35,090 nucleotides of DNA from an uncultured Candidatus Pelagibacter sp. (GCA_905618805.1 CAJQSZ010000055.1:1-35090); one strand, 5' to 3'; positions 9,264-16,996 are shown, counted from the first letter of the stretch. Numbers and translations: made by a program. Notes: generated from the sequence alone by a model not told the origin.

Positions 9264-9857
9264 TTAAGTTATTGTATCAATTAATAGCCAATTAGGGTTG
9301 GGTGATTTCACATCTTTTGAAAAAATCCACGTGTCATAAACCGTTTTGATTTTTTCAGCATCTCCAGAAATTATTTTTTTATCTTTGTCTTTTATACAAG
9401 TTATAATTTCACTAACGAAGTCTACTATTACTTCTAGGCTATCTTCTACTTTTTTGTGTGTTTTAATTTTCGCAGACTTAATTCCTATAAAAGTTATCTC
9501 AGCAAAATTACCTTTGTTTTCTCTATCTAGAAGAGCTTCTTTGAATTGGTCGTAAACTTTTTTACCTAACAGTGGCTTGCTAGCTATCAACTTATTATCA
9601 CTATCACTAAAATCTGTAATAATTGTTTCATATGCAATTTGTGCACCTTTCAAAAAAAATTTTTGTTCTTCTTCGTTAAATTTTTCACTTTCTGGTTTTA
9701 AAATTGCGTTAATTTCTTGAAATTTTTTTTCAGTTTCGTTTGAAATTTTTCCACTAAAACCTGTTTTTTTACCAAGTATTCCTCTAAGACGAAGGAAGAT
9801 AAAACCAGCAATCATTGCTAGGAGAATAATATCGATGTACTGGAAACTATAATTCAT
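9264..9857 (-). CDS. Tim44/TimA-like inner-membrane protein
   Basis: A 197-residue protein with one N-terminal membrane anchor (about 8-25, IDIILLAMIAGFIFLRLRG). A charged stretch and a Tim44-like C-terminal domain follow (KFFLKGAQIAYETIITDF..., ending KSPNPNWLLIDT). In mitochondria Tim44 tethers Hsp70 to the import pore; the bacterial homologues are membrane-associated with unproved function. It lies next to fxsA and secB, as in other alphaproteobacteria, suggesting a link with protein export or envelope quality. Confidence 0.85.
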   Translation of the reverse strand: MNYSFQYIDIILLAMIAGFIFLRLRGILGKKTGFSGKISNETEKKFQEINAILKPESEKFNEEEQKFFLKGAQIAYETIITDFSDSDNKLIASKPLLGKKVYDQFKEALLDRENKGNFAEITFIGIKSAKIKTHKKVEDSLEVIVDFVSEIITCIKDKDKKIISGDAEKIKTVYDTWIFSKDVKSPNPNWLLIDTIT

Positions 9858-9916
9858 ACCTTAATAATATTTAGTATGTTGATTAATTACAACTAGCAAT
9901 TTAGAGTAAGGACAAA

Positions 9917-10339
9917 ATGAACACTTTATTATTGATAATCATAGGAATCCCCATATTTGAAATCTATTTATTTATTAAAGTTGGATCTCAAATTGGTGCT
10001 TTTAATACTATATTCCTTATTTTTATTACTGCATTCTTTGGTATTGTTTATGCTCGTTATGAAGGCTTTAACACCCTAAAATCTGGTATGTCTCAAATCG
10101 TTAAGAAAGAGCTTCCAGTTTATGAGATTATCTCTGGGGCGGCGTTAGCTTTTGCGGCTCTACTTCTAATCTTACCTGGTTTTGCGACTGACTTTGTGGG
10201 TTTGTTAATTATTTTTCCACCTACAAGAAAATTGATTTTTAAAAAGGTATCAACTAAACAAAGAACTAAGGCTGGAAAGCAAGACTTTATTAATGGAGAG
10301 TATGAGGATATTGAAGAAGAAGATGATAGAAAACTTTAA
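9917..10339 (+). CDS. fxsA: FxsA family membrane protein
   Basis: A 140-residue cytoplasmic-membrane protein of the FxsA family. Hydrophobic segments cover about 2-18, 26-45 and 70-97, with the signature LLILPGFATDFVGLLIIFPPTR near 81-102. The C-terminus is acidic and cytoplasmic. A good Shine-Dalgarno (AAGGA, 9908-9912) lies four bases before the ATG. The E. coli protein is known only for reducing exclusion of phage T7 by the F plasmid. The 3' end overlaps secB by 17 bases. Confidence 0.9.
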   Translation: MNTLLLIIIGIPIFEIYLFIKVGSQIGAFNTIFLIFITAFFGIVYARYEGFNTLKSGMSQIVKKELPVYEIISGAALAFAALLLILPGFATDFVGLLIIFPPTRKLIFKKVSTKQRTKAGKQDFINGEYEDIEEEDDRKL

Positions 10340-10745
10340 GATATTAGCTGAGTTTATAAAGGATGTATCTAGTGAAACTCCAGATATTCAAAGTTATATT
10401 TTTGTAAAAGAGAATATTTCGAAATATCAGTTAAATATAGACATTACTTCTAAAGCTTTAAAAAACAAAATGATTGAGGTTAACACGACTTTAAAATTTG
10501 AGGATAAGGAGTTAAACGAAAAAAAATCTTATTTTGAAATAGTTTATGCCTCTGTTGTAAAAATTAATGAAGAAGTAAAAGATAAAAAAGAATTAGAAAG
10601 GATTTTATTATGTGAGGTGCAAAATAAAATTTATCCTCACTTAGAGAAAGCATTTTTAAATCTACTGCATAACTCAGGATTTCCTGAAATAAAATTAGAT
10701 AAAAAAATTGATTTTAACAAGCTGTATAACGAAAAATTTAATTAA
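10323..10745 (+). CDS. secB: Protein-export chaperone SecB
   Basis: SecB is the cytosolic tetrameric chaperone that keeps preproteins unfolded and hands them to SecA. Starting at the ATG at 10323 gives a 140-residue product beginning MIENFKILAEFIKDVSSETPD, the usual SecB opening; an upstream in-frame ATG at 10293 would add ten residues unlike SecB. C-terminal features are LLCEVQNKIYPHLEKAFLNLLHNSGFPEIKLD, close to the SecB YPhlR..is..v..gGFP block. The gene overlaps fxsA by 17 bases and converges on dnaQ with an 8-base overlap. Sequence is divergent but position and motifs agree. Confidence 0.85.
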   Translation: MIENFKILAEFIKDVSSETPDIQSYIFVKENISKYQLNIDITSKALKNKMIEVNTTLKFEDKELNEKKSYFEIVYASVVKINEEVKDKKELERILLCEVQNKIYPHLEKAFLNLLHNSGFPEIKLDKKIDFNKLYNEKFN

Positions 10746-11409
10746 AAAAATTTTTTTTTAAGTTATTTTTTAGATAATGTTTGTGTAGCTTAAGCTCATC
10801 TTCCGTTGGTTTTATAATTTTTTTATAATATTGATTAGAGGCAATTGAATTTATAGTTGTTTTTTCATTATCCTGATTTTGAAAATTTAAAGTTGGTTCT
10901 TTTTGATCCAATAAATTAATGTAAACTTTTGAAAGTAAGTCACAGTCTACTAATGCCGTATGCTGCGCTCTATTAGAGTTGTCTATTCTATATCTTTTAC
11001 AAAGGGCATCCAAACTTACTGGAGAGCCTGGAAATTTGTCTCTAGCAAGTGATAGGGTATCAAGAGCATCTTCGCTATTAATTTTCCCTTTGCCTAGCAG
11101 GGCTAGTTCATTATTTAAATGTGATAAATCAAACTCAGCATTGTGAATAACCAACCTTTTGTTTTCTATAAAATTTAGAAAATCATCTACCACATCAGAA
11201 AACTTTTTTTGCTTAGATAGAAATTCATCTGTATATCCATGAACTTCTAAGGCTTTCTCAGAAACTTTTCTTTCTGGGTTTAAATAGCAATGAAATCTAT
11301 TCTTTGTTGGCACAAGATCTTCAAGTTCAATACAACCTATTTCAACAATCCTATGTCCATCTTTAACAAATAAGCCTGTTGTCTCTGTGTCTAATATAAC
11401 TTCTTTCAT
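10738..11409 (-). CDS. dnaQ: DNA polymerase III epsilon subunit (3'-5' proofreading exonuclease)
   Basis: DnaQ proofreads for the replicative polymerase. The DEDDh exonuclease motifs are complete: ExoI LDTETTG (D7, E9), ExoII VIHNAEFDLSHLNNEL, and ExoIII RAQHTALVDCDLL with its His and Asp. After about residue 180 comes a short tail that binds the polymerase alpha subunit. The length of 223 is slightly short but normal. It is the last gene of a leftward unit ppsR-maf-aroE-coaE-dnaQ that starts at the proposed origin, and lies one base after coaE. Confidence 0.95.
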   Translation of the reverse strand: MKEVILDTETTGLFVKDGHRIVEIGCIELEDLVPTKNRFHCYLNPERKVSEKALEVHGYTDEFLSKQKKFSDVVDDFLNFIENKRLVIHNAEFDLSHLNNELALLGKGKINSEDALDTLSLARDKFPGSPVSLDALCKRYRIDNSNRAQHTALVDCDLLSKVYINLLDQKEPTLNFQNQDNEKTTINSIASNQYYKKIIKPTEDELKLHKHYLKNNLKKNFFN

Positions 11410-11410
11410 T

Positions 11411-11983
11411 TTATAAAATATCTTTCAAAATCTTTTTTATACTTTTATTAACAGATTTTTTAGTAAAATTATTTTTAATAACAAATTGAGATTTTTTCTC
11501 TTTATAATTAAGTGACAGTTGAATATTCTTGAATTTGTTAAAAAGTTTTAGGTTAAAGTTTTCTCTCTTTCTTAGTCTTTTTGAAATATCTGATTTCTTA
11601 GACTTAACAAAAACCAAAATGTCATTTTTTTTATTAATCTTATTTTCTAATAACAGGGGAATGTCTAAAATTATAATTTTCTTATTTTTATTTTTATTTA
11701 AAAATATATTCATTTTTTTTCTTATTTCTAAATGAACAATTGCAACAATTTTTCTTAAATTAGATTTGTTAGCTAGTATAGCATTGCAAATTTCATCTTT
11801 GCTTATTGGAAATAAATGAATGTATTTAGGTAATATTTTTTTTAACTTATCAAAAATTTTTTTATTTTCTTTGTATAACTTACCTACCTCGACATCAGCA
11901 TTAAATACTGGGTAGCCAAAATTTTTAGCTACGTAACTTTTACCTGATCCAATATCTCCTAAAATTCCAATTTTAATCATCAA
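11411..11983 (-). CDS. coaE: Dephospho-CoA kinase
   Basis: CoaE phosphorylates the 3' hydroxyl of dephospho-CoA, the last step of coenzyme A synthesis. The P-loop GDIGSGKS is at residues 9-16, followed by the substrate-binding region FNADVEVGKLY and LDIPLLLENK, which corresponds to the family D-x-PLL-e. The 190-residue protein is lysine- and asparagine-rich from AT-rich codon drift. It overlaps aroE by four bases. Confidence 0.92.
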   Translation of the reverse strand: MMIKIGILGDIGSGKSYVAKNFGYPVFNADVEVGKLYKENKKIFDKLKKILPKYIHLFPISKDEICNAILANKSNLRKIVAIVHLEIRKKMNIFLNKNKNKKIIILDIPLLLENKINKKNDILVFVKSKKSDISKRLRKRENFNLKLFNKFKNIQLSLNYKEKKSQFVIKNNFTKKSVNKSIKKILKDIL

Positions 11984-12816
11984 TCTAAAAGTTTAATCAC
12001 ATCATCGTCTATTTCTGGCATTATATTTGTCCAAATATTGAATGCATATTTTGCTTGATTTAGAAACATCATTTTACCATTCATTGTTTTATTTCCTCTT
12101 AATCTTGCTTTCTTTAAAAAAACTGTTTCTTTTGGATTATAAATTAAATCATAAAATAGGAGGTTTTTATGAAAGCTTTTATCATAATCACTAAAATCTA
12201 TTTTTACTTCTTCATCCTTAGTTAAACCAACACTAGTTGTGTTAATCACAATATTACAGATTGTGGGCCTTTTACCCCAATCCAGAACTTCTAATTCTGG
12301 AAATAGTTTTCTTAATTCATTTGCTTTTTCCTTTGTTCTATTGCTTAAAATTATATTATCAGCTCCTTCACCCTTAAGAGCAGAAATTATGGATGATGTC
12401 ACACCACCAGCGCCTAGAATAAAAATACATTTACCTTTGAGCGGCTGTGGCTCCATTGAGACGTTGCTCAAGGGATAAGCTTCTCTAATAGTGTCCCCAA
12501 AACCAGCCCTGTCTGTGTTATATCCAATAATTTTATTGTTGGTTTTAAAAAGAGTATTTACAGATTGGGTTTCTTTAGCACTAAAATCTAACTCATCCAA
12601 AAAAGGAATAATTAGTTTTTTATATGGTACGGTAACGTTCACACCGACTATTTCATCTCCTTTTATTTCTTTAATTAAATTTTTTAAATTTTTTTCTTCT
12701 ACTTTTCTCTTTTCATAAACGCTGTCTACTAAATTATATTTCTTTATCCAATGATTGTGTATTAAGGGTGAGAGAGAATGCTCGATTGGATTTCCTATGA
12801 CTAAATATTTTCTCAT
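11980..12816 (-). CDS. aroE: Shikimate dehydrogenase (NADP+), carrying an in-frame insert
   Basis: AroE reduces 3-dehydroshikimate to shikimate. Substrate-site residues are visible in SLSPLIHN (14-21), NVTVPYKK (Lys 66) and GYNTD (Asp 102); the NADP-binding GAGGVTSS follows at about 135. Between Asp 102 and this glycine loop there are 32 residues, compared with about 23 in the E. coli protein as I recall it. The extra stretch, around residues 113-128, is encoded by a GC-rich palindromic segment at 12434-12474. It falls in the linker between substrate and cofactor domains, where a loop could be tolerated. Four-base overlaps join it to maf and coaE. Confidence 0.94.
   Translation of the reverse strand: MRKYLVIGNPIEHSLSPLIHNHWIKKYNLVDSVYEKRKVEEKNLKNLIKEIKGDEIVGVNVTVPYKKLIIPFLDELDFSAKETQSVNTLFKTNNKIIGYNTDRAGFGDTIREAYPLSNVSMEPQPLKGKCIFILGAGGVTSSIISALKGEGADNIILSNRTKEKANELRKLFPELEVLDWGKRPTICNIVINTTSVGLTKDEEVKIDFSDYDKSFHKNLLFYDLIYNPKETVFLKKARLRGNKTMNGKMMFLNQAKYAFNIWTNIMPEIDDDVIKLLD
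12434..12474. repeat. GC-rich palindromic element in frame within aroE
   Basis: The arms CCTTTGAGC (12434-12442) and GCTCAAGGG (12466-12474) are complementary over nine bases with one T-G mismatch. A smaller hairpin CTC-CATT-GAG lies at 12451-12460. The segment is over half G+C in a region well below one third G+C, and it adds about ten residues to AroE. No second copy was seen in this window. Its size, structure and in-frame position resemble the palindromic elements found inside Rickettsia genes; membership of any repeat family is inference. Confidence 0.55.
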
Positions 12817-13400
12817 TTATGGTTATTTAAATACTCTTTGATTTTTTTGACCGGCAAGCCCATTATAGTGTCCTCGTCTCCTTCTATTTTAGAAAATAAA
12901 GCTCTGCCCTCACCTTCTATTTGATAAACATTGTAAGCATATAACGCCTCATCACTTATTTTTGCTAAATACACTTTAAGCTCTTCATTGCTCATTTGTT
13001 TCATCGTCAAAGATGCTTTATCTGTATAGTTCCATATCATTGAACCACCTCTAGATATGCAGACTGAGCTAATTAGATAGTGAGTTTTCCCATTAAGTTT
13101 TTTCAATATTGTAAGTGCTTCTAATCTATCTTCTGGCTTTGAGATAATCTCACCATCTAAATCAATTACACTATCTGCGCCCAAAACTATTTCATCAGCA
13201 AATTTTTGACTGATCTTGTTTGCTTTAAGTTCTGCTAGGTTTTTTGAAATAATTGTTGGTGTTGCTTTTTCCTTTAATAGGCTTTCTTTAACACTGTCTT
13301 CATCAACATTTGAAGGTTTAACCATACAATTAATTTTATTTTTTTCTAAAATTTTTTTTCTTACTTCACTTCTTGAGGCAAGTATTATTTTATTAATCAT
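12813..13400 (-). CDS. maf: Maf-family nucleoside triphosphate pyrophosphatase
   Basis: Maf proteins hydrolyse dTTP, UTP and modified nucleotides to monophosphates and pyrophosphate. The 195-residue protein has the N-terminal IILASRSEVRKKIL block (phosphate-binding; usually LASgSprR), VLGADSVIDLDGEI with the catalytic Asp, and SKPEDRLEAL. The final IMGLPVKKI motif is also standard. It overlaps ppsR by eight bases and aroE by four. A maf gene adjoining aroE and coaE next to the origin is a shared alphaproteobacterial arrangement. Confidence 0.93.
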   Translation of the reverse strand: MINKIILASRSEVRKKILEKNKINCMVKPSNVDEDSVKESLLKEKATPTIISKNLAELKANKISQKFADEIVLGADSVIDLDGEIISKPEDRLEALTILKKLNGKTHYLISSVCISRGGSMIWNYTDKASLTMKQMSNEELKVYLAKISDEALYAYNVYQIEGEGRALFSKIEGDEDTIMGLPVKKIKEYLNNHK

Positions 13401-14217
13401 TATTTTTATATATTTCGTGTATTTTAATTATTGATGCTGCGGTTTCTTCAACTGACTTTCGAGTAACATCAATTGTTGGCCATTTATATTTTGCAAAGGT
13501 TTTTTTTGCCCACTCAACTTCTTCTTTAATTTTTTGTATGTCTGTGTAGCTAGTGTTTTCTCTTTCCTTAAGAGTCATCATCCTATTTTTTCGTACATCA
13601 ACCAATCTTTCTGCTTCTGTAGTTAGACAAACAACACAGGCCATTTGGGGATCCTTTTTTAGACTTTCGGGTATAGAACTTTCATTAACCAGTGGAATAT
13701 TTGAGGTTTTGAAACCTTTGTTTGCTAGATAAATTGATGTTGGGGTTTTACTTGTTCTGCTAACACCTAATAATATTAAATCAGATTTATATAATTCGCT
13801 TATTAAATTTCCATCATCATGATTCATTGTAAATTGAATGGCTTCTATTCTTTCGTAATATTCCTCGTTAAGTGCGTGCTGTCCGCTTGGAACGTGTGAG
13901 GCCTGTTGATTTAATAGTTTTGAAAAACTAAGTATTAAATTTCCCAAAACTCCGAAACAAGGAATTTTTTTTTCATCACTCTTATTTGATAAAAATTTTG
14001 CAAGACTGTTATCAACAATGGTGTATAAAATAATTGCATTATTGTTTTTTTTTGCTTCTTCAAGAATTTTAATAACCTGGTTTTCCGTTCTTGTAAAAAA
14101 ATAAGACCTAACATCATATTCGATATTTTTAAATTGTGCTTTGATGGCTAAAAAAACTCTATCTAATGTTTCTCCTGTTGAGTCCGATATTAGATATATT
14201 TGATATGTATTACCCAT
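13393..14217 (-). CDS. ppsR: Pyruvate,phosphate dikinase regulatory protein (DUF299 kinase-phosphorylase)
   Basis: This family switches PEP synthase or pyruvate,phosphate dikinase on and off by ADP-dependent phosphorylation and Pi-dependent dephosphorylation of a threonine. The 274-residue protein has IYLISDSTGETLDRV at the N-terminus and the nucleotide-binding GVSRTSKTPTSIYLANKG near 152-169. Which dikinase it controls cannot be seen here. The gene is the first of the leftward unit at the left side of the proposed origin, the position of the homologue RP001 in Rickettsia and of its counterpart in Caulobacter. Confidence 0.92.
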   Translation of the reverse strand: MGNTYQIYLISDSTGETLDRVFLAIKAQFKNIEYDVRSYFFTRTENQVIKILEEAKKNNNAIILYTIVDNSLAKFLSNKSDEKKIPCFGVLGNLILSFSKLLNQQASHVPSGQHALNEEYYERIEAIQFTMNHDDGNLISELYKSDLILLGVSRTSKTPTSIYLANKGFKTSNIPLVNESSIPESLKKDPQMACVVCLTTEAERLVDVRKNRMMTLKERENTSYTDIQKIKEEVEWAKKTFAKYKWPTIDVTRKSVEETAASIIKIHEIYKNND

Positions 14218-14418
14218 GAATAAAATGTTGATAATTAAGTATTATTTTTATCATTTTTTTAAAATTATAATGTCTTTTATTTTTCATTGTAAAACCAGTG
14301 TTTTATAAACATTAATAAACATGTGAACTGTAAATATACATTTTATCTAACAATATTAAAGAAAGACACAATTTGGTTAATAAACCTTATTTGTATAAAT
14401 TTTTAATTATTAATAAAC

Positions 14419-14427
14419 TGTGTATAA
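14419..14427 (-). promoter_or_regulatory. DnaA box (exact)
   Basis: The minus strand reads TTATACACA, an exact match to the DnaA consensus TTATNCACA. It lies 24 bases left of the second exact box and in the opposite orientation. Confidence 0.75.
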
Positions 14428-14451
14428 AACATGTAAAACAATTAATTACCA

Positions 14452-14460
14452 TTATTCACA
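14452..14460 (+). promoter_or_regulatory. DnaA box (exact), overlapping the hemE -35
   Basis: The plus strand reads TTATTCACA, an exact consensus DnaA box. Its last six bases are also the -35 hexamer of the hemE promoter candidate, so bound DnaA would compete with RNA polymerase. Confidence 0.75.
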
Positions 14461-14483
14461 TACTATATAACTAATACTATAAT
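14455..14483 (+). promoter_or_regulatory. Candidate hemE promoter
   Basis: TTCACA (14455-14460) and a perfect TATAAT (14478-14483) are spaced by 17 bases, the best sigma-70-like pair in the window. Transcription would start near 14490, giving a leader of about 13 bases. In Caulobacter a hemE promoter inside the origin is tied to replication control; the same use here is inference. Confidence 0.6.
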
Positions 14484-14502
14484 TAAATATTTACTTATTA
14501 TT

Positions 14503-15504
14503 ATGACACCCATTCAAGAAACTATAATAAATAAAAAGACAACTAACTCTCCAATATGGTTAATGAGACAAGCAGGAAGATATCTTCCAGAATTTAGAGA
14601 AATTAGAAAATTAAACCCAAACTTTATTAAGTTATGTTTGAATGAAAATTTATCGTCAGAGATTACTTTACAGCCTTTACGAAGATTTGAACTAGACGCT
14701 GCAATAATTTTCTCAGATATTTTAATGTTGCCTTATGGGTTAAATCAAAAAGTAGAATTTAAGAAAGATTTTGGTCCACAACTTGGCCCTCTAAATTTAA
14801 ATGAAATATTAAAAATTGATGAAGTTGATTTTATACAAAAATTATATCCAGTTTATAAATCGATAAAAAAAGTGAGTGAGAATAATTTAATTAAAAATAA
14901 AAACCTAATAGGATTTGTTGGAGCGCCTTGGACATTATTGGTTTACATGATTAATAAACACTCACCAAAAAAAGAATTAATAAAAGATTTTTTTAAAGAT
15001 GAATTTTTAATAAATCGAATTTTAATAATATTAGAAAAATTTTTAAAATTACATATTAATCACCAGATAAAAAATGGTGCAACTGTGATCCAGATTTTCG
15101 ATAGTTGGGCTGGGTTATTAGAAGAAAAAGATTTACCAAATTATATTTATATTCCAACATTAAATTTGGTTGATTATGTAAAATCACTAAACATACCTGT
15201 AATTTGTTTTCCAAGAGGCATAAAAAATTATAAAAATTATTGTGATATTGTTAAACCTGATGCTGTCAATATTGACTATGATGTAAATCCTGTTTCTATA
15301 TGTAAAGAAATTAATATACCTGTCCAAGGTGGACTTGACCCAAAGATATTATTAACTGATAAAGAAAATTTGAAAAAAGAAACAAGAAGATATCTAGATA
15401 TATTCAAAGATCATCCGTATATCTTTAATTTAGGCCATGGCGTATTGCCCCAAACAGATCCTAATATGGTGGACTATTTGGTGAAGATGGTAAAAGATTA
15501 TTAA
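14503..15504 (+). CDS. hemE: Uroporphyrinogen III decarboxylase
   Basis: HemE removes four carboxyl groups from uroporphyrinogen III to give coproporphyrinogen III in haem synthesis. The 333-residue protein has PIWLMRQAGRYLPEFRE near 18-34, FSDILMLPYGL with the catalytic Asp, GFVGAPWTLLVYMI, and the C-terminal FNLGHGVLPQTDP block. It is the first gene of the rightward block from the proposed origin. Its stop codon is directly followed by the hemH start with no spacer. Confidence 0.97.
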   Translation: MTPIQETIINKKTTNSPIWLMRQAGRYLPEFREIRKLNPNFIKLCLNENLSSEITLQPLRRFELDAAIIFSDILMLPYGLNQKVEFKKDFGPQLGPLNLNEILKIDEVDFIQKLYPVYKSIKKVSENNLIKNKNLIGFVGAPWTLLVYMINKHSPKKELIKDFFKDEFLINRILIILEKFLKLHINHQIKNGATVIQIFDSWAGLLEEKDLPNYIYIPTLNLVDYVKSLNIPVICFPRGIKNYKNYCDIVKPDAVNIDYDVNPVSICKEINIPVQGGLDPKILLTDKENLKKETRRYLDIFKDHPYIFNLGHGVLPQTDPNMVDYLVKMVKDY

Positions 15505-16539
15505 ATGAAAAAAGCAATTATTTTATTTAATCTTGGGGGTCCAGATAAATTAGAAAATGTTGAACCCTTTTTATTTAATTTATTTAATGACCCAGCAATT
15601 TTAGATCTACCAACTTTTTTAAGATATCCGTTAGCAAAACTAATCTCTAATAGAAGGGCACCTGTTGCAAAAAAAATTTATGCAGAACTGGGTGGCTCAT
15701 CACCCATATTAAAATTAACCAAAGAACAGTCTGATGCTCTAGAAATAAAACTAAATCAAACCCAAACAGAAGATGAATACAAGTGCTTCATCATAATGAG
15801 GTGCTGGAATCCTAGAGCTAAAGATGTGATTAAAGATGTTCAATTATATGGCCCAGACGAAGTTGTCTTAATGCCTCTTTATCCTCAATACTCTGCTGCA
15901 ACATCGGGGTCTTCAATTAAAGAATGGAAAGACGTTTGTAAAAAAAATAACTACCATGTTAAAACAAGCACAATATGCTGTTACCCAACAGACCAGAATT
16001 TTATTAACGCTCATACAAAAGAGATAATAAAGAAAATTAAAGATCTTAAAAACTTCAAATTGATATTTTCTGCACACGGCCTTCCAGAAAAAAATATTAA
16101 AAAGGGAGACCCCTATCAATGGCAAGTAGAACAATCGGTTCAAAAAATAGTTGAGAGTTTAAATGATGAGAACCTTGATTGGATATTGAGTTATCAAAGT
16201 CGAGTTGGTCCACTAAAATGGATAGGACCATCTACAGAAACTATAATTATTGAAAATTCCAAGATTGGCAAACATATCGTTTTAGTCCCTATCGCGTTTG
16301 TTTCCGAGCACTCAGAAACTCTCGTTGAGCTTGATATAGAATATAAAGAAATAGCAGATGCTAATGGATGTAAAAATTATACAAGAGTTCCAGCACTTGG
16401 AATTAATGAGGATTTTATCAAAGCAATGTCAGAATTAATAATTAAGAAAAACGAATATAAAATTAATGAGGATCTTTATCCACCAAAGATACAGTGTCCA
16501 TCTAATTTTAAAAAATGTCCCTGTTTAAATTATGAATAG
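15505..16539 (+). CDS. hemH: Ferrochelatase with C-terminal cysteine motif
   Basis: HemH inserts Fe(II) into protoporphyrin IX. The catalytic His is in FSAHGLPEK (His 191), and other family blocks are NLGGPDKLENVEPFL, PLYPQYSAATSGSS and WILSYQSRVGPLKWIGPST. The 344-residue protein ends with a cysteine group CPSNFKKCPC (331-340). Some alphaproteobacterial ferrochelatases carry a [2Fe-2S] cluster bound by C-terminal cysteines, so a cluster is possible here. The 3' end overlaps hemJ by eight bases. Confidence 0.96.
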   Translation: MKKAIILFNLGGPDKLENVEPFLFNLFNDPAILDLPTFLRYPLAKLISNRRAPVAKKIYAELGGSSPILKLTKEQSDALEIKLNQTQTEDEYKCFIIMRCWNPRAKDVIKDVQLYGPDEVVLMPLYPQYSAATSGSSIKEWKDVCKKNNYHVKTSTICCYPTDQNFINAHTKEIIKKIKDLKNFKLIFSAHGLPEKNIKKGDPYQWQVEQSVQKIVESLNDENLDWILSYQSRVGPLKWIGPSTETIIIENSKIGKHIVLVPIAFVSEHSETLVELDIEYKEIADANGCKNYTRVPALGINEDFIKAMSELIIKKNEYKINEDLYPPKIQCPSNFKKCPCLNYE

Positions 16540-16966
16540 TTATTTATTATTTAAGAGCCTACATTTAATATCAGTAATCTCATGGATGGCAGGACTCTTA
16601 TATTTACCCAGGATTTTCGTATACCACGTAGAAAATTTAAAAGATAAAAACACTTCTTCAGTATTTAAAACAATGGAAAGAAAATTATATTTTTACATCA
16701 TGACACCAGCAATGATTTTAACTTGGGTGTTCGGATTAATTTTAATTTCTTCTTTAGGCTTCGAAGTTTTTTCTGCAACTTGGATTAAACTAAAATTGTT
16801 GTTAGTGATTTTATTAACCTTATATCATTTCTATTTATCCAAACTTCTTAGTGATTTTAATTTGGATCAAAATATTAAATCTTCTAAGTTTTTTAGAATA
16901 ATCAATGAAGTACCAACAATATTGCTTATTTTGATTGTTTTTGTTGTTGTTTTTAAGCCTATCTAA
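16532..16966 (+). CDS. hemJ: Protoporphyrinogen oxidase HemJ
   Basis: HemJ (formerly UPF0093) is the membrane protoporphyrinogen IX oxidase used by bacteria that lack HemG and HemY. The 144-residue protein has four hydrophobic segments and the signature FKSLHLISVISWMAGLLYLPR with the conserved His 11, followed by FVYHVE. Standing directly after hemE and hemH, with an eight-base overlap, it completes the late haem steps encoded here. Confidence 0.93.
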   Translation: MNSYLLFKSLHLISVISWMAGLLYLPRIFVYHVENLKDKNTSSVFKTMERKLYFYIMTPAMILTWVFGLILISSLGFEVFSATWIKLKLLLVILLTLYHFYLSKLLSDFNLDQNIKSSKFFRIINEVPTILLILIVFVVVFKPI

Positions 16967-16968
16967 GC

Positions 16969-16996
16969 TTGTAATAGTTTAAAGAGTATATATATT
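16969..16996 (+). promoter_or_regulatory. Candidate rho promoter
   Basis: TTGTAA (16969-16974) and TATATT (16991-16996) are 16 bases apart, just after the hemJ stop. The leader would be about 35 bases and contains an unusual C-rich patch (CCTCCCCC) shortly before the rho ATG, with no Shine-Dalgarno. Confidence 0.3.

Larger units (their letters stand above)
14218..14502. other. Probable chromosomal replication origin (oriC) between ppsR and hemE
   Basis: This is the longest non-coding stretch of the window, 285 bases and almost entirely A+T. It contains two exact DnaA boxes (14419-14427 and 14452-14460) and three one-mismatch boxes (14226-14234 minus, 14303-14311 plus, 14390-14398 minus). Genes run away from it on both sides. 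The mapped Caulobacter origin lies between hemE and the ppsR homologue, and the same interval is proposed in Rickettsia. The long AT runs could serve as the unwinding element. A parS site lies about 9.2 kb away. Function is inferred. Confidence 0.78.

Noticed and set aside
9328-9333. CACGTG core as another parS
   Set aside because: The flanking bases do not match the parS arms (only two of six on the left side).
14218-14502. CtrA sites (TTAA-N7-TTAA) in the proposed origin
   Set aside because: I checked each TTAA in the region; none has a second TTAA at the right spacing, only one-mismatch forms that are expected in such AT-rich DNA.
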